Origin: Coptis chinensis
Lineage: Eukaryota; Streptophyta; Magnoliopsida; Ranunculales; Ranunculaceae
Direction: 5' to 3'
NCBI GenBank assembly: GCA_015680905.1
Contig: CM027378.1
Span: 72,693,501-72,757,500, forward strand
DNA length: 64,000 nucleotides
In this document: in pieces, positions 1-11,029 of the stretch
Layout of the letters: every line of letters starts with the position of its first letter
Numbering within the stretch: the stretch's first letter is position 1
Notes under the pieces: generated by a model
Seen by the model: the letters and a program-made list of their open reading frames with translations, nothing else
The model's database searches: none
What the model was told of the DNA's origin: nothing
Program-made: the position numbers and the translations under genes

Positions 1-36
1 ATTTCCATTAAATTGGTCTGGAATTTGATTAACCAG

Positions 37-2224
37 ACTGATGCCAAGTTACAATGGGATCCTGACAATCAGCTGCATACGTAGTTTAACGCAAACAGCA
101 TTGAAGCTTTCAGCTTCTATACCTCTCGTAAGTTCTGCAATTTTTTTGTTGCATGCGTTGACCCATATTGATTATATCTCACTTAATATTGCATTACTTG
201 ATGCAGGATCGTGTATCTGAACTTATCAAACCATTTCGTGATTTTGGTACTTTATGGAAAGTTCGAATTGAAGCGAGTAGGGCACTCCTTGATCTCGAGT
301 TTCAGTGCAATGGCATCGATGCTGCATTAATTCTGTTCACAAGATATTTAGAAGAAGAGGCATCTTTACGAGGTTTGGATGTTGAAACTGTCTAGAGATT
401 AAGTATATAGAGGAACTCAGGTTTATCACTGTTTTGGGTAATAAATATATAGTCTCTTTTAGCTTTCTATCTACTTCTATGCTGCAGGGCAGGTGAAATT
501 ATCCTTGCATGCCATGCGGTTATGCCAGATAAAGGGTGAAGATGTCATAAAAGCTTCCACACTTGCGCTTTTGCTCCGTCTACTTGAAGGTCGTAAAGCT
601 TTCAACAATGTCTTGCTTCGGCATCACTTGTTTTGCCTTTTTCAAATCCTTTCAGGAAGGTAAGAAAATCACCCTCTTAGATAGTTATCTGATGATTAAA
701 AGGTAATACATGTTTTCAATTTTTATCTTTAGACAGATCATATGTTCGTTCTTCCATCTTTTTTAGTTGACCTGCAAGCCTTGCTGGTGAAAAGATTTTT
801 CTTGGTTAAGTGATGCCATCATTTGTTTAGTACATAAGGGTTTTTTTTTTGTTTTTGTGGGGGGGGGGGATAAGTTATGCAGATGAGACGTTTTCTCCCC
901 TTTACTTGTATTGTTTTATGAGATTTTTGAAGTGCCTTTGCCACTCTTCCTTGCAAGCATAGATTATGCTCCTGCTTGTAGATATATAAATTGCATTATA
1001 CAATATCATTATCTTATGTTAACATTGTGAAGTAAATTTACCGCGATTTCCCTGAACAGGCCATCAACACTTTATGGCATCCCCCGAACTCAAGTACAGC
1101 CTTCAGGAGAGCCGAAAACCTGCAGTGAACAGATTAAAACAGCCTTTCTGAAGCTTAAGATATCTAGGCCATCCGAACCACTTGGGGATGCACAAAACCT
1201 TTTGCCTGATGCTTTACCCATTCCAGAAGATTCCAAGGAAGCTATACCCATTCCAGAAGCGTCCAAGGAAGCAGATACTGTTTCTAATGGCAGTGAGCGA
1301 AAAAGGGCCGTTCTGAAAATCAAGGTCAAACAATCTGCTGCATCAAGTAGAGCAGAGGAAGCTGAGAAAGTAGTCGTTAACATTTCTGACGGTGTACAAG
1401 ATGAAGCAGAGCGAGGAGGCAGTAGTTCTATGTCTGTGGATGCCCCTGTAAGAGTGACTAGTGAGCCTTTGAATGCTGACTGTCAAATCATAGAAGAAGT
1501 TAACTCATGCCATGATCGCGATTCTCGCATAACAGCGAGCATTGGCAGTGTCAAACCTGTGAATAACTTGGATGAAAATAGAAACGAATTGCAGTGCACT
1601 GCTGACTCAAGTACAGTAGACTGTCAACCGCAGCCTGAAGATCGATCATTGCCCAACATTATCAAAGGCAACGGTGTGGGTCCAGAAACCCAGAAATATT
1701 CAAGTCTGCAGACTCTCTCAGTCGGTAGAAATGACCATGGTGCCCAGTCATTGGGTTTGGAGGACCAGGATTTCTGCAAGAAAGAAAAGAAAGATAAGAA
1801 AAAGACAAAAGATAAAGACAAAAAGAGAAAGCGAGACAAAGAAGACCATAAAGGACACCGTGATGATCCAGAGTATTTGGAGAGGAAGCGATTAAAGAAG
1901 GAAAAGAAACGGAAGGAGAAGGAAATCATGAAGTTGCAGAGTGGGAATGTGAAGTTGTCTTCGACCGCTCTACAGAGCACAAGTTTTGAACCTGGAGGTG
2001 AATTTGCATTACAGACTAGGGACCTCAGGGCATCTTTTGTTGGTCTGTGCACCAATGAGGAACCTAGAGTCAAGCCAGCGCCAGTGGAGTTGAAACCAAA
2101 TGAACCTGGTAACTCCGAAGTAGTGAGTAAACCTTTAGAAACTAAAGGTGATGGTTTGGAGGGTAGTAGTTCTGTTCGTAAGATTCGTCTAAAAATAAAA
2201 GATCGGAATCTAAACAAACTTTGA
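37..2224 (+). CDS. TAF2: TFIID subunit TAF2, C-terminal exons (partial, 5' end outside window)
   Basis: TAF2 is the large M1-aminopeptidase-like subunit of the general transcription factor TFIID and helps contact core promoter DNA in the nucleus. Four exons are readable: 37-127, 207-372, 488-659 and 1060-2224, each bounded by AG/GT, with reading frame kept across all joins. The first begins [16 protein letters not shown] and continues into [31 protein letters not shown] and [12 protein letters not shown], matching the conserved C-terminal helical region of plant TAF2 as I know it. The last exon encodes a low-complexity tail with a strongly basic Lys/Arg/Asp-rich block (about 1780-1925) and ends in [15 protein letters not shown], then TGA at 2222-2224. 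About 530 codons are present; the aminopeptidase-like N-terminal part lies upstream of the window. Exon limits are my reading of splice sites, not transcript data. Confidence 0.93.
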
Positions 2225-2525
2225 GTGTACTGTATAGAATTATTCATGGAAATTTGGTAGATCTGCAATATATCAAAGGTGGTTCTTTTGTTATCGAGTC
2301 AAATGAGCAATTTTAAACGTTTGTCATCCAATGATTTCTGTACAGTGAGTTCTGTTGTGATATGCAAATTGTAACTTACTTGGGTAAGGAACTCGTAAAA
2401 GATTACAAAAAGTGAAGGTGCATTTAAATTGAAATGTGTCGTTCCTGTTGCCCAGATTTCTATTTCCGAAAGAGTGAAAAGACCCTCAAAGTTTGTCGTC
2501 ACATTGTTGATCGAGATTCAGTAAA

Positions 2526-3487
2526 TCTCTACACTATATCCGGGTTTTTAGGAGACACACTTATCAACGGAACATTGTATTTCTAATCTATATATTTTAA
2601 GATTTTAGAACCACCTCCTTTAATTATTTTAATCAATTCTTTTTTTTTAAAACAATTTACAAAAAACTCCTTCACTTTACTAAATGTATTTATAATCTAT
2701 CTATTTTAAGATTTTAGAACCATCTCCCTTAATTATTTTAATCAACTTTTTTTTTTAAACAATTTACAAAAAACTCTCTCATTTCTCTACACTATATGAT
2801 AGCCGGGTTTTAAGAAACCCTTCCCCACTATCGAGTAGGCTAATTTAGATCTCCTTATTTACTTAATTTAGAAACACCTCCCTCATTAAATTTATCCCTC
2901 ACTAAATTTAGAATAAGCCCCACTTTTATTAATATAATTTGAATAAGGTTTTTTTTGTATTAATAATTTAGAAACACCTATTTAATGTCACTTAAATTAA
3001 ATAATTACCCCCATTTTCCACATTGAAATTAAAACAAGTTCTATTTTATTATTGATAATTTAAAATAACCTCCCTAATATCACTTAAATAACATAATTAT
3101 CTCTTATTTTGTTTAAAAAAAATAAATAGATGAGTCTTTCCTATATAATTACAATTACTAAAATTAGTATAGCCGGGTCTTTTGGAGGCACACTTTTCAA
3201 CCAAACAGTGTATTTCTAATCTCTCTATTTTAATATTTTAGAACCACCTCCCTTAATTATTCTAATCAGCTCCCTCATTTTTAAACAATTTACAAAAAAC
3301 TCCATCACTTTACAGAAATTAGAATTAGCTTCATATTATTTAAAATAATTTAGAAAACCTCTTTCAACCCTTCCTAATGTTTTTAGATTAGAACTAAAAT
3401 TCAAAAAATCATACTATCCGAGATGTTAGAGCGATAGGTTTAAATACTTGAAAAAACACTGATGCGTAGCACGGTTTCTGATACTTG
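2526..3487 (+). mobile_element. Degenerate, probably nested Helitron-like sequence
   Basis: Two TCTCTACACTATAT starts (2526 and 2784) and three CCGGGT-type leaders (2540, 2802, 3173) are followed by near-copies of the same AT-rich text (for example TTTTAAGATTTTAGAACCA near 2600 and 2705, and again near 3230). The stretch ends with a hairpin-like GATGCGTAGCACGG and GATACTTGT at 3481-3489, resembling a plant Helitron 3' end whose CTAG has become CTTG. I infer old Helitrons with repeated 5' ends. No coding capacity is seen. The family call is tentative. Confidence 0.4.
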
Positions 3488-3682
3488 TCGTGAAACATCC
3501 CGCAAAATGTTAAAAAGTCAAAACAAAATTGTGCAACAATATGTCTATCACTTTTGCACCATTTTATTTTTTATGTGACAAAGTATTATGATGTTTTCAT
3601 TGATGGATCGCAATATCTTGTTATATTGAGTATTGACAATATTCTTATTAAGATTTCAAGATCACTGGAAATTAAAGTGTGC

Positions 3683-3850
3683 TGTACTTTTTAAAATCTA
3701 ACGTTGGTATTGATTAAACTTTTGCAAAAAAAATTATTTGATCGAATTAAAGGTGTGTTTAATATTTTATAAAATCTATAATAAGGTAGTTCAAGAGATG
3801 TCCAAACACAAAAAATTAATATTGAACCATCTTAATAAGAACACGAACAA
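3683..3850 (-). repeat. Inverted fragment of the repeat family found at 35-46.8 kb
   Basis: The reverse complement of this stretch closely matches 41680-41850: both contain the AAGTTTAATCAATACCAACG / TTAAATTTTAAA end and the adjoining AGATGGTTCAATATTAATTT and CTTTGACATCTCTTGAACTA blocks. It is therefore a dispersed copy of the element tandemly arranged near 42 kb, truncated and in the opposite orientation. Confidence 0.7.
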
Positions 3851-3928
3851 AACATAAAAAACAATGGTGTTTATAAATATGTCTCTAAAAGTCACCCTCA
3901 TCTCTACAGGTACCAATAACTAACCTCA

Positions 3929-4343
3929 TCATTGTTTCCACAGTTCAATATCCGTGAGAATCCCCTTCGCATAATCTAACTGATTGTTGCATTCATTTTT
4001 TAAGTATATCTGAATTAGATCATACAAACTGCAAGTACAACGCTCCAATGCGATATAAACAAAATCTTCATCCTTCTCGATTACAAATAATTGGACCGTA
4101 TTTGTATGAGATTCAGAAATAATAAGATTCAGCTTCTCTTCGGCCAGATCACAATGAACCCGCACATATCTCTTAACCACAACAGGGCGGGCATCAAACT
4201 CCCCCTCATACACAAAGGTGACTTCACTTCCCAGCCCAATTACATTTTTAGAAACAAATAAGCTATTTATCAAACGTTCATTGGCATGCTCATTAGTATA
4301 ACCTGACCAACCAAAAATTCTATAAAGTTCGTTTATCTATTTG
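3929..4343 (-). pseudogene. IRE1-like kinase N-lobe fragment
   Basis: An open stretch on the minus strand encodes a piece resembling the kinase N-lobe of plant IRE1, the ER stress sensor kinase/RNase: LFVSKNVIGLGSEVTFVYEG (glycine-loop region), FDARPVVVKRYV (with the VKR lysine), then EDFVYIALERCTCSLYDLIQ, which matches the IRE1 hinge signature. The glycine-rich loop is degenerate, and a stop follows IELWKQ before any catalytic HRD or DFG motif. No lumenal domain, membrane segment or RNase domain is nearby. It is surrounded by repeat DNA, which suggests a captured or truncated fragment. A short exon of a divergent real gene cannot be excluded, but nothing adjoining supports it. Confidence 0.6.
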
Positions 4344-5346
4344 GTAATTCCGGATCTTACAGTACAACACTATTACAGTACAACACTATATGACAACAAC
4401 AATAATTTTTGTTTTGATAACATTGGAGAAATGAAAAAGATTTTATTGATCCAGATCAATTTGAAGAGGTTGATGGGCATGAACATTATGATTTTGAAAA
4501 TAATGATGAAGCCAAAAATGGTGTTGCTAGAAACAATGGAGATTGGGTCTCAAAGTGTTGAAATATGAGAGGAAGCTAGATTATGAAAATGAAGTGGATG
4601 AATTATCAATATTTGTGTAAATGGATCAGTGGCAACATTTAACAGTTTTTGTAGAGTTCTTTTTGTGTGTTGGAATTAATAATTCTAGGTGGTGGTGGTT
4701 AAGCTTTTATAGAGATACATTTGTACAAAAACAGTACAAATATGTTGTGACATAATATCAACGATCGGAACACACAAATTTTTTGTTCATAAAAATCTAG
4801 TTTGCATATGGTTATCAATTATCTTCGTAAATTGTATCTCTTAGATTAGATTTGTAATTATCAAGGACGTGCTTGGTACAATTCGAGTTCTGCGAAGACT
4901 TCGTATGTGCCATATAAGCATGATCGTCTATCGCAACTTTTGTAGCCACTATGGATTCTTTTGAAGCAGTTATTATTACGTTTGATAATTTTTGTTGGTA
5001 AATATTAATTGGGTGGTAATTTGGAATTCGGAGTATGGAACTTTCCGTACGTGTGCGTCTTATCTCTAGATGACTAGCAGTGCTTTGGATGTTACGAAGT
5101 TTTATGTAATGGTATAGGCTACTCAAATGGAAGATGAAACCACTGCGATTAGTTATACTTGTACAAGACTACAAGCTAGCGTTCTTGGTTCGAAAGGCAT
5201 GTCATTATTATGGTGTAGTTAGCCACATCTCTTACCATGGATTTTGATAAACTAAATAGAGGTCACTTTGATTCACGGGAGCGTTTTCAATTTCTTATGT
5301 ATTACGACAAACCATTATGATAATATTAAGTTGTCATAATCTATAT
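4344..5346. other. Intergenic, no recognisable gene
   Basis: Short open frames exist on both strands (for example 4815-5126 minus, 103 codons), but none shows a recognisable domain, and composition is AT-rich like the surrounding repeats. Near 4430-4555 one frame reads an acidic stretch (FIDPDQFEEVDGHEHYDFEN) that may be a decayed coding remnant of unknown origin. Confidence 0.4.
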
Positions 5347-5819
5347 AAATATCGAAAACGATTAAAAAGTATCAAACTTTACAAGTTTGAACAATATAGG
5401 AACTTTTTTTTTTTCGGTAAAATTGGGGACCAAACTTTTTAATTTTTGCAATGTGGAGACTAATTACTCATCTAGTCTAAATTTCTCACGCATTGTTTCA
5501 TAATTCACAAATTACATATATTGTTATACACTTTCTTATCAAAATATATCCATACTACAACCTCATGACCATAGAAATTAATTCGAATTGTGAAACACCT
5601 TATGAGAAATTTAGATGTCATGTTACACATGTCCCCACACATTGCAAAAATTAAAAAGTTTGGTCCCCAATTTAACTGAAAAAAAGTTTAGTCCTATCAA
5701 AACTTGTAAAGTTTGATACAATTAAAAATTTTGGTCCCCAATTTGACTGAAAAAAAGTTTAGTCTATCAAAACTTGTAAAGTTTGATACTTTTTTAGTCG
5801 ATGATTTTAGTATAAATAT
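5347..5819. mobile_element. Fold-back element with long terminal inverted repeats
   Basis: The left arm (about 5350-5460: AAAGTATCAAACTTTACAAG, then GGGGACCAAACTTTTTAATT and TTTGCAATGTGGAGAC) is inverted at the right (about 5630-5819: GTCCCCACACATTGCAAAAA, AGTTTGGTCCCCAATTT, CTTGTAAAGTTTGATAC). The right arm carries its inner block twice in tandem (about 5650-5730 and 5731-5800). There is no coding capacity. It looks like a MULE-type or other fold-back MITE. Target-site duplications were not resolved, so the ends are approximate. Confidence 0.6.
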
Positions 5820-6152
5820 TTAAAGTCCAAGTTCACTCCATATTAACGCCCATATAGCATTATAATTAATTTTCTTCTTCAACATTTCCGAGCCTCAAGA
5901 ACCAGGGGACTAAGCGTATCATTAGAGGAAAAATAATAGTTGAAGACTAATTTACTGGACATTATCATTTCAAATAATGAGTAATGAGACGTCTTGTAGA
6001 AATTTTTCTCATACAATTACTAACATGTTTAATATGACATTAACGTACTTACTCGAAAATTCTTGTGGTTTCCCTAATATTTTTTCTAGGATTCTACATA
6101 TACCCACAAATATTGAGGAAATTGTGGCTGCAAGTCACCAAGCTCTCCAGCC

Positions 6153-6716
6153 ATGGCTAGGGGTAAGGTGAAACATGAATATATTGATGATAAGAGTTCA
6201 AGGGAAGTCAGCTTCAAGAAAAGAAAGCGAGGCTTGAAGAAGAAGATGACTGAACTTAGCACCCTGTGTGGAGTCGAAGCTTGTGCTATCATTTACGGTT
6301 CGAACAATTAAACACCTGATGTTTGGCCGAACCAAGATGAGGCTCTTCGAGTCCTTGATATAGGTTTAAGAGCTTGCCTGAAGTGAAACAAGGCAAGCAA
6401 ATGGTTGGTCAAGAAGCTGTCCTTGAAGACAAGATACCGAAAATGGAGGAGAAAAGAAGAAGGCAGCAAGAATTGAGCCAAAATTATGAGATGACAGATC
6501 TTTATGGATGAAATTTTGAAGGGAAAAACTGCATTAGATAATCTGGGCACTGAAGACTTCACTACTTTCGCGTCGTATGCTGATCAGAAGATGCAGGAAG
6601 TTCAAGAAAGAATTTCAGACCTTCGAGGTGTTCCTATACCACTCCTTGTGGCCCCTTCTCCTGTGACTGATCAGCCATTGATGGATCGATCCAAATTTAT
6701 AACGAAGTGCAAATAA
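6153..6716 (+). pseudogene. AGL80-like type I (M-gamma) MADS-box pseudogene
   Basis: From ATG at 6153 the frame reads MARGKVKHEYIDDKSSREVS, then FKKRKRGLKKKMTELSTLCG and VEACAIIYGSNN, a clear M-gamma MADS domain of the AGL80/PHERES type. These DNA-binding factors act mainly in the female gametophyte and endosperm. An in-frame TAA interrupts it directly after the MADS domain, yet the same frame resumes as TPDVWPNQDEALRVLD, typical of this subfamily. A first frameshift near 6360 moves to RFKSLPEVKQGKQMVGQEAV, and a second near 6500 moves to MDEILKGKTALDNLG, ending at TAA 6714-6716. One nonsense and two frameshift lesions with family-like sequence throughout indicate a decayed intronless gene. 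Confidence 0.82.
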
Positions 6717-7784
6717 GATCTTCATCTGGGGTACGGGTACCTTATAAGATTGAAAAATATGCATTGTTTGATGTGACTTAAAATATTAGTAGATATTTAT
6801 TGGAATATAATTTCTGCAACAAAAACAAACAATGAATATAAAAAAGACTGGTTGGCACGGATCGGTACGCTCTCTTTAAAGTTGTTTCGCGTCTGTTCCT
6901 CTTTATGTAGACAAACCACGTCAACCCCCAGAATACAACATCCAGTTATTACTCTTCTCTGTTTACTGCATATAAACCAAAGAAGAAGAAAAAAGAACTA
7001 CAATACTGATCTTATGATTGCCCAAAACATAGTTTAAAAAATAGTTTTTTCGCTGATACTATAGGCTGCTGATGGAGGAGTTTTTATAGAGAAAAAACGT
7101 AGATCATTTAGTAGATCCAAATTGTAGGGAACTGCTTCAGTTTCTCGATAAGGATTAGATTCTACAAGTCCATCACGTTTATGTTTCCCAATCCATATCC
7201 AATTCTGTTTCCAAACTTATCCAGAAACAATTTAAGGAAAATGGTTTACCAAAAAGACCATCACGTTTCTGTTTCCCAATCAATATCCAATTCTGTGGTT
7301 TACCAAAAAGAAAATAAGGGATCAGAGAGAGCGCAAGGCACGATCCCGGACTGGTTCGGCGCACGCGCGTGTGGCTTTGTGTTAGTCCTCCCTCTTAACC
7401 CAAAAGCCTTTGTACCCTAAGGGCACGCCCTTAATATGAGACTTTCACTTATAAATATTATTCACTAGTATTTCCTCTCCAATATGGGACTAAAGTTCTC
7501 TACTTAAACAATTATCCTACAAAAAGGTCAAGGGATCAAACCACCACAAAGTCATTCCAAACTTTACCGTTTGTTTTATTGAAAACAATACAACAATATT
7601 TCATTCAGTATTTGCATTAGCATGAGGACTAGCATTTTGTTTTTCTCATCATCGTATTTTATCTCTTTTTAACTTTTCGTTGCATATGGGTGGAAAGGGC
7701 GTTTGGCAACACCTCCAAAAGTCACTTCCTGGCTTTCTATAAGGACAAAAGCCAAAAGCACGTTTGGCTAAATTGAATTAACCT
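6717..7784. other. Intergenic, no gene recognised
   Basis: No supported gene. A partial direct repeat occurs (about 7170-7212 and 7258-7300, sharing CCATCACGTTT and GTTTCCCAATC blocks). Around 7470 the text TTTCCTCTCCAATATGGGAC resembles the end of some plant retroelements, but no paired terminus was found. Confidence 0.35.
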
Positions 7785-10280
7785 CAAACAATAATTAACA
7801 GGAAATCGGAAACTAGATGCAAATGCAACCTTATCAAATAATAAACGAGAAATCGGAAACTGTATGCAAATGCATTAAACTAATCTCACTAAATAATTGT
7901 CGAAATCGAAGCTGGATGCAAATGCATTGAACTTATCTCAAAGAACAATTAACATGAAATTGAAAATTGGATGCAAATATATTGAACTAACCACAAATAA
8001 TAATTAACGAGAAATCGGAAACTAGATGCAACCGCATTGAACGTACTAATCTAAAAAAAAAGTAACGGGAATCGGAAATTGGATTCAACTGCATTGAACT
8101 AACCTCAAAATATAAATAACGGAAAATCGGAAACTGGATGCAAATGCATTGAACTAACCTCAAAACATAGTTGGATTATATGTTGTGTTTTACATTTAAA
8201 ATTGTGTTTATCTTATCTCTTTCTGTATGATTGCATGGTAAGTCCTTGCTATTTAAGTAGCTTCAATATATACGAATTTCGCCTTATTAGGCAATCTCAC
8301 AAAACTTCAATCAAACTTCTATTATTAAACAACCAAATGAAGTTGAAAGGTTTTATCAAATGTAAGTTTTTCTTTAATAGAGAGTGAGGTTTTCACATTA
8401 TAATAAATTTGGATGAGTGATCAATATAATATTAATATATAATAGTTCTGCATATTTGCAAATATTTTTTAGAATAATTAATATAACAACACCTATTCGT
8501 AGATTATCTTTGCAGATTTCACATAGTAAATCATGCATAATTTAAAGAATAATTAACGAAAAATCGGAAACTGGATAATCTTTGATGATCCAATATAGTA
8601 AATCAAACATAATTTATTTTTTATGTCATGTTTGCAAGGACACTACAGATAGATTAATATAAGTTTGTATTACACACCACATTAGATAATTACAAGGAAA
8701 TCGAAAACTAGATTCAAATACATAACTAAACTAAAAGAGTAATTAATGGGAAATCAAAAATTTTATGCAAATGCAATAAACTAAACTCAAAAAGTAATTA
8801 ACTAGAAATTGAAAACTAGATGCAATTGCATTAAACTAACGTCAGAGAATAACTAACGGAAAATTAAAAATTGGATGCAAATCCTTGAAAACTATTTAAC
8901 GGAAAATCTTAAACGGTATGCAAATATATTAAACAAACCTCAAATATTAATTAATGGGAAACCAAAAACTGGATGTAAATGCATTGAATTAAACTCAAAA
9001 AATAATTAACATAAAATCAAAAATCGAATGTAACTGCATTGAACTAATCTCATAGAATAATTGGTGGAAAATAAAAAACTAAATGCAAATATGCATTGAA
9101 ATAACCTTAAATAATAGTTAACGGGAAATCAGAAACCGGATGTAATTGCATCGAACCTAACCTCAAAGCATAAATAATAAATTGGATGCAAATGCATTGA
9201 ACTAACCTTAAGAAATAATTAACGAAAAATCGGAAACTGGATGCAAATTCATTGAACTAACCTCAAACAATAATTAATTGGAAATCGGGAACTAGATACA
9301 AATGCAATCATATCAAATAATAAACGAGAAATCGGAAACTGGATGCAAATGCATTAAACTAATCTCACGGAATAATTAATCGGAAATCAGAAAACTGGAT
9401 GCAAATGCATTGAACTTATCTCAAAGAACAATTAACATGAAATTGAAAATTGGATGCAAATGTATTGAACTAACCACAAATAATAATTAACGAGAAATCG
9501 GAAGATGGATGCAACTGCATTGAACTAACCTCAGAAATTAAATAACGGGAATTGGAAATTAGATACAACTGCATTCAACTAACCTCAAAATATAAATAAT
9601 AATGGAAATCAGAAACTGGATGCACATGTATTGAACTAATCTCAAAGAGTAATTAACGGGAGATTGGAACCTGGATGCAAATGCATTGAACTAATCTCAA
9701 AGACTAATTAACAAAACATCAAAAACTGGATGCAACTGTACTGAATTAACCTTAATGAATAACTAATGGAAAATTATAAAGTGAATGCAATTGCACTGAA
9801 CTAACCTCAAATAATAATTAACGGGAAATCGAAAACTTGATGCAACTGCATTGAACTAACCTCAAAAAATAATTAATGAGAAATTGGAAACTAAATGCAA
9901 TGTACTACATTGAACTAACCTCAAAGAATAATTAATGAAAAATCATAAACTTGATGCAAATGCATTGAACTAATAACCCTAAAACATGTTTGTATTATAT
10001 GTAGGGGGAATAAATGTCTAGACAAATATAGTTTTGCATTTTAAGTAGTGTTTATCATAATTTTGTTATTATGATTAAGAATGTCATGCTATTCAAGTGG
10101 CTTCAATATTATCTTCGTCACATTGAAAATTATCACAAAACTTCAATCAAACTTCTATTATTAAATCTAACAACAACAAAAAAGTCGATGAGTTTTATCA
10201 AGGTTTGATGCTTCCTTTTTATAGAGAGTGGTGCAAGAAATTTGAATGACTGGTTAATATAATTTTCATATCTCATAGCT

Positions 10281-10948
10281 TCGTAGGACCTAGGAGAGAA
10301 TTTGGACCAAGCTTAAACCAGTCCTTTTGCTACAAAACAAAAAAAAATACTATACTACCTAAACTACCTAAAGCCCAACTGCCCAAGGCAAAAAAGTCTG
10401 CCCACATACTTAGAGCATTTCTAGGTGGTAGTATCACCTCTAAATTTGCTTCCAAAACTCAGAATTTTGCGAAAAACCAACTCTAAGTGGAAGCAAATCT
10501 GTTAGTATCACCTGTCTAGCCGCATCCCTGGATGCAAATTTTCGATTTCAGATGTGGATGCGGCGCTACAATAGTAATGTCGCGCGCCATTCCAAATGTT
10601 GCGTGGGTTTTTTTTTTTTTTTTTTTAACTTTTTCAATTTAGCACGACATTCGCGCGACTAGGAATGTCGCGTGGGGTTGTTTTTTTTTTTTACTTTTTT
10701 CAATTTGGGGCGACATTGGGAGTGTTGCGCGACAGTACCAATGACACACGGGGTGAAATTCTGCGGCCACCTAGAGTTGGTCAGATTTTGAGAAAAATTT
10801 TGTCAAATTTCAGAAGCAAATCTGCAGGTGGTACTACCACCACCTAGAGATACTCTTAGAACTTGGGCTTGAAGGATTACACAATGGCATGGCTATCATC
10901 TTTTAGGCTTTTAGCCCGGAGAGAGTTGAAGTCCTGGGTCCGTCCCTG
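10281..10948. mobile_element. hAT-type MITE with 8-bp TSD, nested in the Helitron-like element
   Basis: The 8-bp direct repeat TCATAGCT (10273-10280 and 10949-10956) brackets 668 bp that is absent from the homologous spacer at 29.06 and 33.3 kb, where the text runs straight from TTTCATAGCT into ATGCATAGTTGC or ATGTATAGTTGC. The right end in reverse complement reads CAGGGACGGACCCAGGACTT, a typical plant hAT terminus. The left end (TCGTAGGACCTAGGAG) is a degraded partner. It is non-coding and contains a further nested MITE. Confidence 0.75.
10413..10855. mobile_element. Tourist-like (PIF/Harbinger) MITE, TSD TTA
   Basis: The left end GAGCATTTCTAGGTGGTAGT is inverted at the right end (reverse complement GAGTATCTCTAGGTGGTGGT). 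Both sides are flanked by TTA (10410-10412 and 10856-10858), the 3-bp target typical of PIF/Harbinger elements. It is 443 bp long with no transposase. The interior has poly-T runs and GCGCGACATT-like words repeated about every 90 bp. It sits inside the hAT MITE. Confidence 0.78.
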
Positions 10949-11029
10949 TCATAGCTATGCATAGTTGCTAATATTTTTTACAATAATTTAATATAACGGC
11001 ACCCGTTCATAGGACGGTTCGAAAGCTAG

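Larger units (their letters stand above)
7785..11029 (+). mobile_element. Old Helitron-related element, third copy of the minisatellite family
   Basis: This copy has the same architecture as the elements at 25.3-34.2 kb. A ~55-bp minisatellite block (7785-8165; core GGAAACTGGATGCAAATGCA) is followed by a spacer module (8165-8510), a second minisatellite block (8550-9975), and a second diverged spacer module (9975-10280, continuing at 10949). It ends in CCCGTTCATAGGACGG followed by CTAG at 11026-11029 and then T, which fits a Helitron 3' end with a decayed hairpin. The repeats are more diverged from one another than in the other two copies. The 5' terminus is not identified, so 7785 only marks where the repeats begin. 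It is interrupted by a nested hAT MITE. Confidence 0.7.

Noticed and set aside
1624..2268. 214-codon minus-strand frame opposite TAF2
   Set aside because: It is the antisense shadow of the Lys-rich TAF2 exon (poly-K read backwards gives Phe/Ser-rich text) with no domain.
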